DNA of 64,000 bases from Oscillospiraceae bacterium (GCA_031270605.1 JAISXG010000002.1:1-64000), one strand, 5' to 3'. Shown: positions 25,248 through 34,871, counted from the first letter of the stretch. Notes: generated by a model not told the origin, from the letters alone. Numbers and translations are program-made.

Positions 25248-26657
25248 ATGTTTCTAATAAAGGCTCTGCGGCGGCTCTATGCACCCGAACACCTGATTCG
25301 CGGCCAGTGGCTTGGCGCGCCCTACACCACGCAGGAGGTCTATAAAACGCTGCTGCGTATGGCATGGCCCTCCATACTGGAAACGGTGCTCATCGGCATG
25401 ATTTCGTTTGTCGACACGCTGATGATCAGCGGCTGCGGCCCTGCCGCCATTGCGGCCGTGGGCCTGACAAGCCAGCCCCGTCAGATCTTTTTCGCCGTTT
25501 TTGCCGCCCTCAATGTCGGCGTTACCGCAATTGTCAGCCGCCGCCGCGGGCAGGAGGACAGGGAGGGCGCAAACCGTGTGCTGGCGCAGGCGCTGTCTAT
25601 CTGTTCGGTATTAAGCGTGATTCTCTGCGCAGTGGCGTTTATCTTCGCGCGGCCGCTGCTTCTGTTTGCCGGCGGGCAGGACGATACCATAGATACGGCG
25701 GTCATGTATTTTAAAATTACCATGGTCGGCACAATCTTCACGGCTTTCGGCATGGTTATCAACGCCGCGCACAGGGGCTGCGGCAACACAAAAATTTCCA
25801 TGTATACAAACCTTTCCGCAAATGCGGTCAATCTTGTTTTTAACTGGCTGCTGATCAACGGCGTCTGGATTTTCCCCCGTCTGGGCGTGAAGGGCGACGC
25901 AATCTCAACCCTGATGGGAAACGTGGTTTCATTTTTGATCTCGGCGTATTCCCTCACCGCGAAAGACGCCTACCTCAAAATCCACCTGAAAAATCTGTTC
26001 CGGATCGACCCGGAAAACCTCAAATTAATTCTGCGCATAGGCTCCTCCGCGGCCGCGGAGCAGGTTTTTGTGAGAATCGGCTTTTTTGCCTATGCAAAAA
26101 TGGTGGCGACCCTTGGCACAGAGGCCCTTGCCACGCATCAGATCTGCATGAGCATCATCAACCTCTCCTACACATTCGGGGACGGCCTGAGCATCGCCGC
26201 CTCGGCGCTTGTGGGGCAGAACCTCGGGCGACGGCGCAGCGACATGGCGTCCATTTATGGAAAGGCCACGCAAAGGGTGGGTGCATTAATCTCCATCGGC
26301 ATGTTCTCAATGTTCCTGTTTGGCGGCAGCATGCTTGTCGGCTGGTTTACAGACCAGCAGAGTATTATTGACCAGGGCTCCCGGCTTTTGTTTATCATGG
26401 CGTTCGCCTCCCCCGCGCAAATTTCTCAAATTGTCTTTTCGGGGTGCCTGCGCGGCAGCGGCGACACAAAATATGTCGCTTACTCCTCGCTCATATCCAT
26501 CGGCATCCTGCGCCCCATTTTTACATACCTGCTCTGCTATACCCTGAACCTCGGCCTGATCGGCGCATGGCTGAGCCTGCTGATTGACCAATACCTGCGC
26601 CTGACGCTGACTTCCATTCGTTTTGCGCGCGGCAACTGGAAGAGCGTGGAGCTTTAG
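25248..26657 (+). CDS. MATE family efflux transporter
   Basis: A 469-residue membrane protein with about 12 helices in two related halves, as in multidrug and toxic-compound extrusion antiporters driven by sodium or proton gradients. Motifs such as PSILETVLIGMISFVDTLMI, AIAAVGLTSQPRQIF and, in the second half, LGTEALATHQICMSI are typical. The drug or metabolite is not predictable. It starts with GAAAGGATT ahead of the ATG and is 113 bp past nadC. A YfbR-like gene follows 57 bp downstream. Confidence 0.92.
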   Translation: MFLIKALRRLYAPEHLIRGQWLGAPYTTQEVYKTLLRMAWPSILETVLIGMISFVDTLMISGCGPAAIAAVGLTSQPRQIFFAVFAALNVGVTAIVSRRRGQEDREGANRVLAQALSICSVLSVILCAVAFIFARPLLLFAGGQDDTIDTAVMYFKITMVGTIFTAFGMVINAAHRGCGNTKISMYTNLSANAVNLVFNWLLINGVWIFPRLGVKGDAISTLMGNVVSFLISAYSLTAKDAYLKIHLKNLFRIDPENLKLILRIGSSAAAEQVFVRIGFFAYAKMVATLGTEALATHQICMSIINLSYTFGDGLSIAASALVGQNLGRRRSDMASIYGKATQRVGALISIGMFSMFLFGGSMLVGWFTDQQSIIDQGSRLLFIMAFASPAQISQIVFSGCLRGSGDTKYVAYSSLISIGILRPIFTYLLCYTLNLGLIGAWLSLLIDQYLRLTLTSIRFARGNWKSVEL

Positions 26658-26714
26658 TACCCCGTTACGCCTAATTCACTGGCTATCACGCACCCTCAGA
26701 AAGGAACAACGGTT

Positions 26715-27293
26715 ATGGACTTTCACTTTTTCGGCTTTTTCTCGCGCATGAAAAATATCAACCGCTGGGCGCTCATGCGCAACACCTCAAACGACTCCCT
26801 CAGCCAGCACGGCCATGAGGTTTCGGCGCTGGCGCACGCTCTGGCGGTTTTGCGCAACCGCCGTTTCGGTGGCAGCGTGAACCCGGAACGCGCGGCGCTG
26901 TTGGGCGTGTATCACGACATGCCCGAAATTTTGACGGGAGACATGCCCACCCCAGTCAAATATTTCAACAGCGAAATCAAAAGCGCCTTTAAGAAGGTGG
27001 AGGCCATTGCCGCAGACAGGCTGCTTGACGCTCTGCCCGGGGATTTGCGGCCGGACTTTCAGCCGCTGTTCATCAAAACCGAGGCGGACGCGGAGCTGTG
27101 GACTCTTGTGAAAGCGGCGGACAAGCTCTCGGCGCTGATCAAGTGCATTGAGGAGCGCAAGGCGGGCAACACCGAATTTCAAAAGGCGGAGGCGGCCGTA
27201 CGCGAGAGCCTGCGGCAAATGAATCTGCCCGAGGTCGAATGTTTCATGGAGGAATTTCTGCCAAGTTACGAACTGACCCTTGACCAGCTATAA
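26715..27293 (+). CDS. YfbR-like 5'-deoxynucleotidase (HD domain)
   Basis: A 192-residue HD-domain phosphohydrolase. The first metal-binding His lies in SLSQHGHEVS near residue 35, the HD pair in VYHDMPEILTGD near 66-75, and the distal Asp in VKAADKLSALIKC near 133. YfbR removes the phosphate from deoxynucleoside 5'-monophosphates and helps balance nucleotide pools. AAAGGAAC precedes the ATG. The gene ends directly in a large imperfect palindrome. Confidence 0.88.
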   Translation: MDFHFFGFFSRMKNINRWALMRNTSNDSLSQHGHEVSALAHALAVLRNRRFGGSVNPERAALLGVYHDMPEILTGDMPTPVKYFNSEIKSAFKKVEAIAADRLLDALPGDLRPDFQPLFIKTEADAELWTLVKAADKLSALIKCIEERKAGNTEFQKAEAAVRESLRQMNLPEVECFMEEFLPSYELTLDQL

Positions 27294-27415
27294 TACGAAT
27301 CTTCGTTAGAAGCGTAGATAAAAAATCTTCATAAAACCACACAAATAACCCTGCAAAGCAGGATTTGAGCTTCTTGTTCGATTTTTTGTACGCTTCTAAA
27401 ACGAATATCCGTATA
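27293..27415. repeat. Imperfect inverted repeat with inner hairpin
   Basis: Arms of about 33 bp (27293-27326 and 27379-27415; shared core TTAGAAGCGTA/TACGCTTCTAA plus AAAAAATC/GATTTTTT) enclose an inner CCTGC-AAA-GCAGG hairpin. It begins at the stop codon of the nucleotidase gene. It could be a complex terminator or a MITE remnant. I see no second copy in the window. Confidence 0.55.
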
Positions 27416-27528
27416 AGGTATGGCGGACAGCTTTTCCGCACATAATGAAAACAAAAAGCGCGGCGGCACACCGGCGGCCGGCCCGCGCATTCCGATACGC
27501 TCACCGCCGGAGAAACGGGGATCGGCAC

Positions 27529-28548
27529 ATGGAAACATTAAAAGATTTACTGCGGCGGCTCACCGGGGCCGAAGGCGTCTCGGGCGACGAAAAGGAAATC
27601 GCCCGCGTTGTAACACAAGAACTGGAAAAATACGCGGCAGTCAGAACAGACGCGCTGGGCAGCGTCATCGGCGAAATTGCCGGCGGCGGCACGCACATCA
27701 TGCTCGACGCACACACGGACCGCATCGGTTTTGTGGTCACTGCGGTTGACCCTTCGGGCTTTTTGCGCATCGCCTCCGTGGGTGGCAACGATGAGCGGAT
27801 TCTGGCCGCGGCGGAAGTCACCGTTTACGGCAAAGAGCCCCTTTACGGCGTGATCATCAGCACGCCGCCGCACCTGTCCGCGGGCGAAGACAAGGATGCA
27901 AAGCCCATAGACCAGCTTGCGATCGACATCGGCCTGCCCTATGACGATGCCGCAGGGCTTGTCAGCCCTGGCGACAGGGTGATTGTGAACAGCCGCTTCT
28001 GCGAGCTGAAAAACGGCAGGGTGGCGTCCGCGGCCCTTGACGACCGCGCGGGCGTCGCCGTTGTCCTGCGCGCGCTGGAACTCTTACACGAAAAAGAGCA
28101 CAACTGTAAAATCACCGCCGTTTTCTCCTCCCGGGAAGAAGTGGGCGGGCAGGGGGCCGAAACGGCGGCCTTCGGCGCTGCGCCCGATAAAGCCATTGCC
28201 GTGGACGTGAGCTTCGCGCATGCCCCCAGCATCGCGGAGCACAAGGCCTCCCCTCTCGGGGGCGGGGTCATCATCAGCTACGCGCCGGTGCTCTCTTTCA
28301 CAATGGCGGACAAATTGAAGGCGGTTGCCGAAAAAAACAATTTGCCCTATTCCGTTGAGGTCGGCGGGCGCGACTCCGGTTCGAACGGCGACAGTATTCT
28401 GTCAAGCGGCGCGGGCGTGGAAACCGCCGTACTGTTCGTGCCGCAAAGAAACATGCACTCGGCGGTTGAAATCGTGGATTTGCAGGACATTGAAACGGCC
28501 GCGCAGCTGATTGCGCATTATATACTTGAAGAAAGCGGCAGCCTCTGA
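27529..28548 (+). CDS. M42 family metallopeptidase (first of two)
   Basis: A 339-residue glutamyl/deblocking-aminopeptidase-like enzyme of family M42, which cleaves N-terminal residues from peptides using two metals. LDAHTDRIG near residue 63 carries the first His and Asp, ALDDRAGV near 172 the bridging Asp, and SSREEVGGQGA near 203 the general-base and metal Glu. The distal His is in RNMHSAVEIVD near 306. The ATG at 27529 is chosen because sequence typical of the family begins there; the upstream frame is GC-skewed and non-conserved in character. It is one of a tandem pair with the gene at 28889. Confidence 0.9.
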   Translation: METLKDLLRRLTGAEGVSGDEKEIARVVTQELEKYAAVRTDALGSVIGEIAGGGTHIMLDAHTDRIGFVVTAVDPSGFLRIASVGGNDERILAAAEVTVYGKEPLYGVIISTPPHLSAGEDKDAKPIDQLAIDIGLPYDDAAGLVSPGDRVIVNSRFCELKNGRVASAALDDRAGVAVVLRALELLHEKEHNCKITAVFSSREEVGGQGAETAAFGAAPDKAIAVDVSFAHAPSIAEHKASPLGGGVIISYAPVLSFTMADKLKAVAEKNNLPYSVEVGGRDSGSNGDSILSSGAGVETAVLFVPQRNMHSAVEIVDLQDIETAAQLIAHYILEESGSL

Positions 28549-28888
28549 ACCTTCACACAGAAAGGATGCCTAGTACGCCAACACGCCTGAACCATTGCTT
28601 ATCACTTGTCCTTTTTCCGCCATGAGGTGCGCTAAAACCTTGAAAGGCGTCAGCATTACTGCGGTTTTATCACACCCCCTGCCGAAAAAATTCCTACACA
28701 CTAATCCAACGTTTTCGGAGCGTTGAAGTCCTCGTTTGAAGTAAACGTTTCAAACATAAAGGTTCGCTTCATGCGGAAACTTTGTGCTTTTCTGCCATAA
28801 AGATCGGCAGAAATAGTATTACATAATACCGCCCAGAACGTTCCACATAGTGCGCATGGCACGCTTGCAGAAAGGAATGAACATTGTT
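28549..28888. other. 340-bp gap between the two M42 genes
   Basis: No supported gene. It holds a small palindrome GTTTGAA/TTCAAAC (28734-28755). Its first part (28570-28605) has weak likeness to the sequence after the MATE gene. No clear promoter is visible, so the second peptidase may depend on upstream transcription. Confidence 0.4.
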
Positions 28889-29905
28889 ATGACACAAACC
28901 ATCCAAGACCTCTGCACCCTCGGCGGCACAAGCGGCCGGGAGCAGGCGGTTCGTGATTATATAAAATCCCTGCTCCCGCAGGAGGCCAAAACCATCACAG
29001 ACAACCTCGGCAACCTGCTTGTGTTCCGCGAGGGCAGGCAGCGGTCGAAAAACAAAGTCATGCTCTGCGCCCACATGGACGAAGTGGGCGTGATTGTCAC
29101 GGGAATCGGCGCGGACGGGCTGCTTTCGTTCGCGGCGGTGGGTGGCATCGACCCTCGCGTGATATTGGGTAGAAGAATTTTATTTGACAATGGAATTTTG
29201 GGCGTCGTGGGTTTGACACCCGTGCATCTGATTGACCACGCGGACAGGCAGAAAATGCCCAAAATTGACGACATGTATATCGATATCGGCGCGAAAGACA
29301 AAGACGACGCGCAGCAATATCTCTCCCCCGGCGACACCGGGGTCTTTGATTCGGATTTTGTTTCGTTCGGCGACTGCAAAATCAAAGGCAAGGCGCTTGA
29401 CGACCGCGTGGGCTGCGCCGTATTGATTGATTTGCTGCGGGAGCAGCCGGAATATGATATGTGGGCGGCGTTCACCACACGCGAAGAGGTGGGCCTTGTG
29501 GGCGCGAAAACCGCCGCGTTCGGCGTTGCGCCCGACTATGCCATTGTGCTTGAAACCACCACCGCGGCGGACATCATCGGCGTCAGCGGCGAAAAGCAGG
29601 TGTGCGTGCTCGGCCGCGGCGCCGCCGTTTCGTTTATGGACAAGACGACCGTCTATGACCCGGACCTCTATAAAAAAGCTTTTGAACTGGCGGACGCGAA
29701 TCACATTGCGATTCAGCCCAAAACCGTTGTGGCGGGCGGCAACGACGCGGGCGTGATTCACAAAAGCCGCGCGGGCGTGCGCACCCTGACGGTGAACACA
29801 CCCTGCCGCTATCTGCACTCGGCCTCCTGCGTGTGCGACACGAGGGATATTGAGAGCGTGCGCGCGCTTGCTTGTGTGCTGTTTGAGGATTTCTGCAATG
29901 CTTAA
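28889..29905 (+). CDS. M42 family metallopeptidase (second of two)
   Basis: A 338-residue M42 aminopeptidase with the same ligand order as its neighbour: CAHMDEVGV near residue 60 (His, Asp), ALDDRVGCAV (Asp), FTTREEVGLVGA (Glu pair) and CRYLHSASCV near the C-terminus (His). M42 peptidases form dodecameric tetrahedral shells and finish peptide degradation. The ATG at 28889 is used because AAAGGA lies 11 nt upstream; an earlier ATG at 28877 is too close to it. The two M42 proteins are divergent, so this is an old duplication or separate acquisition. The stop overlaps the next start. Confidence 0.92.
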   Translation: MTQTIQDLCTLGGTSGREQAVRDYIKSLLPQEAKTITDNLGNLLVFREGRQRSKNKVMLCAHMDEVGVIVTGIGADGLLSFAAVGGIDPRVILGRRILFDNGILGVVGLTPVHLIDHADRQKMPKIDDMYIDIGAKDKDDAQQYLSPGDTGVFDSDFVSFGDCKIKGKALDDRVGCAVLIDLLREQPEYDMWAAFTTREEVGLVGAKTAAFGVAPDYAIVLETTTAADIIGVSGEKQVCVLGRGAAVSFMDKTTVYDPDLYKKAFELADANHIAIQPKTVVAGGNDAGVIHKSRAGVRTLTVNTPCRYLHSASCVCDTRDIESVRALACVLFEDFCNA

Positions 29906-30671
29906 CGCATTGAATGAAGAGAATCTTGTTCATGCGCTGGTGTTTTGCGAAAACAGCCCGTTCGGATCGATCATCTATTCCCAGATCAAAGCCTTTTACC
30001 CTGCGGCAAAAGGCTTTTTCTGTCACCTGCAAAAAAATGAAACCGGCGCCGTTACCGCGGTCGCTTCCTGCCTTGAAGGCACGGCAAATCTGCTTACAAA
30101 TGATAAAGCGGATTTTGACGAGCTGCGGGAATTCCTCGCTTTTCTTTCACCCAATAATCTCTTTTCTTCTCAGAAATGCTCCCAATTCCTTGCTTTTGGC
30201 CAAAATGATTCCGGAAGCATCCTGCGCTTGTGCGCACAGCCGGAAGATATCCCCCGCCGCACCGCCGTGCCGGCACACGTGGAAGAAATCCGGTTTTTAT
30301 ATGATATTCTTTACGGCGAAAGCGCAGCGGCAGAGAACCCGCCGGCGTTCGGAGGGTGGTATACAGACGTTTCCCACCGTGTGCGCCACGGATATGCGCG
30401 CATTTTTGTAATACGCGAGGGCAGTTTGCCCGTCAGCATGGCAATGACCACGGGTGAAACCCCGCACTGCGCCGTCGTCGGCTCTGTGGCAACCCTGCCC
30501 GGGCACAGAAACCGCGGCCACGCCGGCGCATGCGTGCAAACCCTCGCCCAAGCGCTTTTGCAAGAGGGCAAAGCGGTCTTCCTGTTTTGCGGCGAGAGCT
30601 CACCCTTTGCCCTTTATCACAGCCTCGGCTTTCGTCCCTGCGGCCACTGGGCGAGGGCAAAAATTCAATAA
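29898..30671 (+). CDS. GNAT family N-acetyltransferase (FR47-like)
   Basis: A 257-residue protein whose C-terminal 90 residues form a GNAT acetyl-CoA binding fold. VATLPGHRNRGHAGACVQTL contains the R/Q-x-x-G-x-G/A-type pyrophosphate loop, and SSPFALYHSLGFRPCGHW the usual final strand. The N-terminal half is poorly conserved. The substrate is unknown. It overlaps the upstream peptidase by 8 bp, suggesting coupled translation. Confidence 0.82.
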   Translation: MLNALNEENLVHALVFCENSPFGSIIYSQIKAFYPAAKGFFCHLQKNETGAVTAVASCLEGTANLLTNDKADFDELREFLAFLSPNNLFSSQKCSQFLAFGQNDSGSILRLCAQPEDIPRRTAVPAHVEEIRFLYDILYGESAAAENPPAFGGWYTDVSHRVRHGYARIFVIREGSLPVSMAMTTGETPHCAVVGSVATLPGHRNRGHAGACVQTLAQALLQEGKAVFLFCGESSPFALYHSLGFRPCGHWARAKIQ

Positions 30672-30699
30672 TAGTAATGTTTTTTGGGAGTGATTTCCT

Positions 30700-31224
30700 T
30701 TGAAAACGATTGAAACTGAACGCTTGACGCTGCGCGGATGGAAAAAGAGCGACGACGGCGATTTGTTTGCTTTTTTTAAAAACGACAGTATTTTACTTGC
30801 CGGGGCATCTGTACATAAAACCATAAAAGAAAGCCGTGCTTTTATTCAAGCATGCAACAGGTCTGATGAAATTTGGGCAATTGTGCTAAGAAACGAGCAG
30901 AAGGTCATCGGCTGGATCGGGCTCTATGATACAAACCGTCACGCAGGATACAAAGAAACGGAATATGTGATATCGGATGTTTATAAAAACCACGGGGTTG
31001 CCACAGAATCACTGAAAGCGGTTTTGCGGTATGCTTTTGAAGAGCGCAAAGCCCTTGCTGTCGCCGCCTGTCACTACCCTGAGAATACGGCATCCAAACG
31101 TGTGCTTGAAAAATGCGGCTTCGTTTATGAGGGCACTTTGCGCGAGTTCAGCAAAAACATGAGTGACAGCGTACGGTATTCTATTTTGAAAGAAGAGTGG
31201 GCCTCCCTCTACGGCAACCGATAA
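30700..31224 (+). CDS. GNAT family N-acetyltransferase (RimJ/RimL type)
   Basis: A 174-residue acetyltransferase starting MKTIETERLTLRGWKKSD, the standard opening of the RimJ/RimL ribosomal-protein acetyltransferase group. EYVISDVYKNHGVATESLKA gives the acetyl-CoA loop and NTASKRVLEKCGFVYEGTLRE the conserved end. Many family members instead acetylate antibiotics or spermidine. It begins with TTG, preceded by GGGAG. It is 28 bp after the previous GNAT gene. Confidence 0.88.
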   Translation: MKTIETERLTLRGWKKSDDGDLFAFFKNDSILLAGASVHKTIKESRAFIQACNRSDEIWAIVLRNEQKVIGWIGLYDTNRHAGYKETEYVISDVYKNHGVATESLKAVLRYAFEERKALAVAACHYPENTASKRVLEKCGFVYEGTLREFSKNMSDSVRYSILKEEWASLYGNR

Positions 31225-31451
31225 AACCACCATTCCACCGCTCATGATTCAACGCTGTTTTTTATGAAAATGTAAATTTATCCGCTAACGCATTGAAATC
31301 AGGATAAAAATGGGTTAAAATATTGGGTAAATTATTTTTGTTTGCATCTTCCTCAACCAGAACATGTTCACGCTCTGAAAAAGCAAAGAAGCATCGGTCC
31401 GTTCTATCAAATTCTTATTGAATTAAAAATCAAAGAAAAGAAGTGATTTTT

Positions 31452-32477
31452 TTGAGGTACAGTGGAAGTATATGCGCAAAATGCGGCGAGGTTTTTCATG
31501 ATCATGACGAGGTCGTCGTCTGCCCCCGGTGCGGCACGCCCGAGCATAAGGCCTGCTGGCTTGAAACAGACTCCTGCATAAATGAAGATAAACATGACGC
31601 GGGCTTTCTCTGGCAAGACCTCCAGCCAGGGCAGCCCATGGCAGCCGCGGACGGCGCGGCAAGGCAAAACAGCGCGCCCACGCCCCCGGTGCGAACACAG
31701 GTCTGCCCCGCATGCGGAACCATCAACGACGTCGGCGAGCCCGTGTGCATCCGCTGCGGCCAGCGGCTCTATCTGCCCTCTGCAGGCGACCCAAACGCTT
31801 ACAATCCGCAAGTCAATTCCCCGTTCGGCAAAAAGGGCTTTCACTACGGCTACGCGCAGACAAACTTTGAAATCGACGGCATCCCCGCGCAGGAGGTCGC
31901 CGCCTATGTGCAGCAAAATGCGGACATTTATCTCACCAAGTTTTTATATATGGACAACCATAACGCCAAAACAGGCTTTAACTGGGCGGGGGCGTTCTTT
32001 CCCTTCCTTTGGCTGATGTACCGCAAAATGTACAAAACCGGCCTGATTGTTCTGTGCCTTTTCGTACTGCTCGGCGCAATGACATTCAATAAAGCGCAAA
32101 TCGAAAACAGCAAGGCGTCGCAAGAGATTCTTCACGCCGTTATGAGCAGGGAAATCACACCGGACGAAGGCATCGAGGCCATTAACGAGCTGCCTGTAAT
32201 TGAAGTCACGGCCATGGGCTACGCTTTGCTGATAATCAGCTTTTCTCTGCGTCTTGCCATCTGCCTGTTTGTGGCGCTCAAGGGCGACGGGCTCTATCGC
32301 AAAAAAGTGGTGAAGGACATTTTGTCCATTCGCGAACAGGCCGACACCAGTGAATCCTATTTCATGCTGCTTGCGCAAAAGGGCGGCGCAACGCTCGGGG
32401 GCATGTTCGGCAGCTTCGCGCTCTATATACTGTTCACCATCGGGCTTGAACAGCTTGCTATATTGATTGTGGGGTAA
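31452..32477 (+). CDS. Membrane protein with prokaryotic RING-type zinc finger, zinc ribbon and DUF2628-like domain
   Basis: A 341-residue protein. The N-terminus has a treble-clef RING-like finger (CAKCGEVFHDHDEVVVCPRC then HKACW), of the Prok-RING_1 type. A second four-Cys ribbon follows (CPACGTINDVGEPVCIRCG). A short linker then leads to a region like DUF2628 (KTGFNWAGAFFPFLWLMYRK) and three or four membrane helices. The fingers should face the cytoplasm. The function is unknown; related proteins are thought of as membrane sensors or scaffolds. TTG at 31452 fits the upstream AAGAAGTGA better than GTG at 31443. It stands alone. Confidence 0.78.
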   Translation: MRYSGSICAKCGEVFHDHDEVVVCPRCGTPEHKACWLETDSCINEDKHDAGFLWQDLQPGQPMAAADGAARQNSAPTPPVRTQVCPACGTINDVGEPVCIRCGQRLYLPSAGDPNAYNPQVNSPFGKKGFHYGYAQTNFEIDGIPAQEVAAYVQQNADIYLTKFLYMDNHNAKTGFNWAGAFFPFLWLMYRKMYKTGLIVLCLFVLLGAMTFNKAQIENSKASQEILHAVMSREITPDEGIEAINELPVIEVTAMGYALLIISFSLRLAICLFVALKGDGLYRKKVVKDILSIREQADTSESYFMLLAQKGGATLGGMFGSFALYILFTIGLEQLAILIVG

Positions 32478-32544
32478 CGCACCCGCGCACTTCTTCTGCG
32501 TTTTTCACTGCGTGCGGCAGAATTTAACATAAGGAAATAAAAAC

Positions 32545-34251
32545 ATGAGCTATTTACTCAACCGCTATTGCACCGCCACCGCGTTTGCGGATTATGACGA
32601 CTTGAAAAACAATTTTGCCATCCGCTGCCCTGAGGACTTCAACTTCGGCTATGACTGTGTGGACGCGTGGGCGGAGCATGAGCCCCAAAAGCTCGCCCTT
32701 GTGTGGACGAACGATGCGGGCGACATGAAACGATACAGCTTTCTTGACGTCAAACATGAGAGCAACCGCGCGGCGAACCTGTTTCGCTCCTTCGGCATCC
32801 GCAAGGGGGACGTGGTAATGCTGATTCTCAAGCAGCGCCCCGAGGTGTGGTTTGCCATGACGGCGCTGCATAAAATGGGCGCGGTCGTCATTCCCGCCTC
32901 GTTCCAGCTCACGCCCCACGATCTTGTCTACCGCCTGAACGCTTCCGGAGCGAAACTGATCGTTGCGGTGGACGACGACTATGTGATGGAGAACATAAAC
33001 ACCGCGCTGGCTGAATGCAAAAGCGTGGAGCATGTGCTTTCGGTGGGCGAAAAAGACCTGCCCGGCATGGAGAATTACCGCAAAATCATCGGCGGCTTTT
33101 CGGCCGAATTTCCCCGCCCGACGGACGACCAGAACACCTGTGTGACGGACGATATGATGATTTTTTTCTCATCAGGCACAACGGGCATGCCGAAAATGGT
33201 CCTGCACGACTATTCCTCGCCCCTCGGGCAGATTTCCACCGCGAAATTCTGGCAGTGCGTGCAGGAAAATACCGTGCACATGACGCAGACGGACAGCGGC
33301 TGGGCGAAATTTGCCTGGGGCAAAATGTACGGCCAGTGGCTTTGCGGCGCGGCTGTGGGCGCTTATGACACTGAAAAATTTGAGCCGAAAACCATGCTCG
33401 CGGCAATCAAACGCATCCGCCCCACCACCCTTTGCCTGCCCGCGACCATCTTCCGTGTGCTCATAAAAGAGGACATTTCCAGGGATGACTTTTCGTTTGT
33501 GGAGCACGCCACCATGGCGGGCGAACCTCTCAACCCCGAGGTGCTGAAGCAGCTTTATGAAAAAACGGGCCTTGTGGTGCACGAGGGCTTCGGGCAGTCT
33601 GAATCCTCGGTGCTTGTCGCAAACTTCTTCGGCATGGAAATCCGCCCCGGCTCCATGGGCAAGCCCGCGCCCGGCTATGATATTGACATTCTTGATGAAA
33701 ACCTCCGCCGCTGCGAGGACGGCGCCGTGGGATCCATCTGCATCAAAAATGTGCTGTCAAACCACCCCACGGGCCTGTTCCGGGAATACTGGAAAGATGA
33801 GGAAGCCATGAAAAAAAGCTTCCGTGACGATACCTACAACACCGGCGACACCGCGTGGCGCGATGCGGACGGCTACCTTTGGTTTGTGGGCCGCAATGAC
33901 GACGTCATCAAATGCAGCGGCTACCGCATCGGGCCGTTCGAGGTCGAAAGCGCATTGATGGAGCACCCGTCGGTGCTTGAGTGCGCGATCACCGCCTATC
34001 CCGATGAACTGCGCGGTGACGTGGTGAAGGCCACAGTCGTGCTGGTAAAAGGTTCAGAGGGCAATGACGAACTTAAAAAAGAGCTGCAAAACCATGTCAA
34101 GCACGCCACCGCGCCCTATAAATACCCCCGCATTGTGGAATTTGCGGATGAGCTGCCCAAAACCACCAGCGGCAAAATCATCCGCAACCAGATCCGCGCG
34201 GCGGATGTGCAGAAATATAACGCAAACAAAAATAAATCACAATCACACTAA
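32545..34251 (+). CDS. AMP-forming acyl-CoA synthetase (acetyl/medium-chain acyl-CoA synthetase type)
   Basis: A 568-residue ANL-superfamily ligase that joins a carboxylic acid to CoA through an acyl-AMP. The P-loop-like FFSSGTTGMPKMVLH lies near residues 210-224, then GFGQSESS, the NTGDTAWRDADGYLWFVGR hinge motif and the acyl-CoA core KCSGYRIGPFEVE. The catalytic Lys is in TTSGKIIRNQIR near the C-terminus. Overall it resembles AcsM/MACS enzymes rather than long-chain ligases. Substrate chain length is not predictable. It is preceded by AAGGAAAT and transcribed alone. Confidence 0.93.
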   Translation: MSYLLNRYCTATAFADYDDLKNNFAIRCPEDFNFGYDCVDAWAEHEPQKLALVWTNDAGDMKRYSFLDVKHESNRAANLFRSFGIRKGDVVMLILKQRPEVWFAMTALHKMGAVVIPASFQLTPHDLVYRLNASGAKLIVAVDDDYVMENINTALAECKSVEHVLSVGEKDLPGMENYRKIIGGFSAEFPRPTDDQNTCVTDDMMIFFSSGTTGMPKMVLHDYSSPLGQISTAKFWQCVQENTVHMTQTDSGWAKFAWGKMYGQWLCGAAVGAYDTEKFEPKTMLAAIKRIRPTTLCLPATIFRVLIKEDISRDDFSFVEHATMAGEPLNPEVLKQLYEKTGLVVHEGFGQSESSVLVANFFGMEIRPGSMGKPAPGYDIDILDENLRRCEDGAVGSICIKNVLSNHPTGLFREYWKDEEAMKKSFRDDTYNTGDTAWRDADGYLWFVGRNDDVIKCSGYRIGPFEVESALMEHPSVLECAITAYPDELRGDVVKATVVLVKGSEGNDELKKELQNHVKHATAPYKYPRIVEFADELPKTTSGKIIRNQIRAADVQKYNANKNKSQSH

Positions 34252-34358
34252 TCACTCATAAAAACCTTGTTAAAAAATCTGCGCAAAACCGCATATATTA
34301 AAGTTTTTTTTAATTTTAGAAGCTTTTAATTGTGAATTAGTATAAAGGAGCTGCTGTT

Positions 34359-34778
34359 ATGCTGAAAGGGATCCCTCCCATTCTCTCCCCCGAACTGTTA
34401 AAAATTCTCTGTGAAATGGGCCACGGCGACGAAATCGTGATTGGCGACGGCAATTTCCCCGCGGCGTCAAACGCCCGGAGGCTGGTGCGGTGCGACGGGC
34501 ACGGCGTGCCGGAACTGCTCCAGGCGATTCTCGAACTGTTCCCCCTTGACACCTTTGTGGAAAGCCCCGTCAGTGTGATGCAGGTCACCCCGGGCGACGA
34601 CACAGACCCCGTGATTTGGAAAACCTATGCGGAGCTTGTCAGTAAACACGGCGGCTTTTCCATTTCTGAAATTGAACGCTTTGCATTTTATGAGCGGGCA
34701 AAAAACGCCTATGCGATTGTGGCTACGGGCGAGAGCGCGCTGTATGCAAACATCCTTTTAAAAAAGGGCGTTATTTGA
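34359..34778 (+). CDS. fucU: RbsD/FucU family sugar mutarotase
   Basis: A 139-residue protein of the RbsD/FucU fold, which interconverts anomers of fucose, ribose or related sugars. The start MLKGIPPILSPELLKILCEM, the GHGDEIVIGDGNFPA motif (catalytic His and Asp) and a C-terminal ERAKNAYAIVATGE stretch with the active-site Tyr are typical of the FucU branch. It stands 93 bp ahead of a rhamnulokinase gene, so it probably helps feed a 6-deoxyhexose into that pathway. AAAGGAG precedes the ATG. Confidence 0.9.
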   Translation: MLKGIPPILSPELLKILCEMGHGDEIVIGDGNFPAASNARRLVRCDGHGVPELLQAILELFPLDTFVESPVSVMQVTPGDDTDPVIWKTYAELVSKHGGFSISEIERFAFYERAKNAYAIVATGESALYANILLKKGVI

Positions 34779-34871
34779 AAGAAACCTTTTCAAAATATGA
34801 AGCAAAGCTTTTATGTCCTAACCGGCAATCTGCACGTTGAAATAATATATAAATTAATTGAGGTATCTCTT

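Noticed and set aside
26654-28605. Similarity between sequence after the MATE gene (26654-26689) and after the first M42 gene (28570-28605)
   Set aside because: About 25 of 36 bases match by eye, without conserved ends or hairpins; could be chance.
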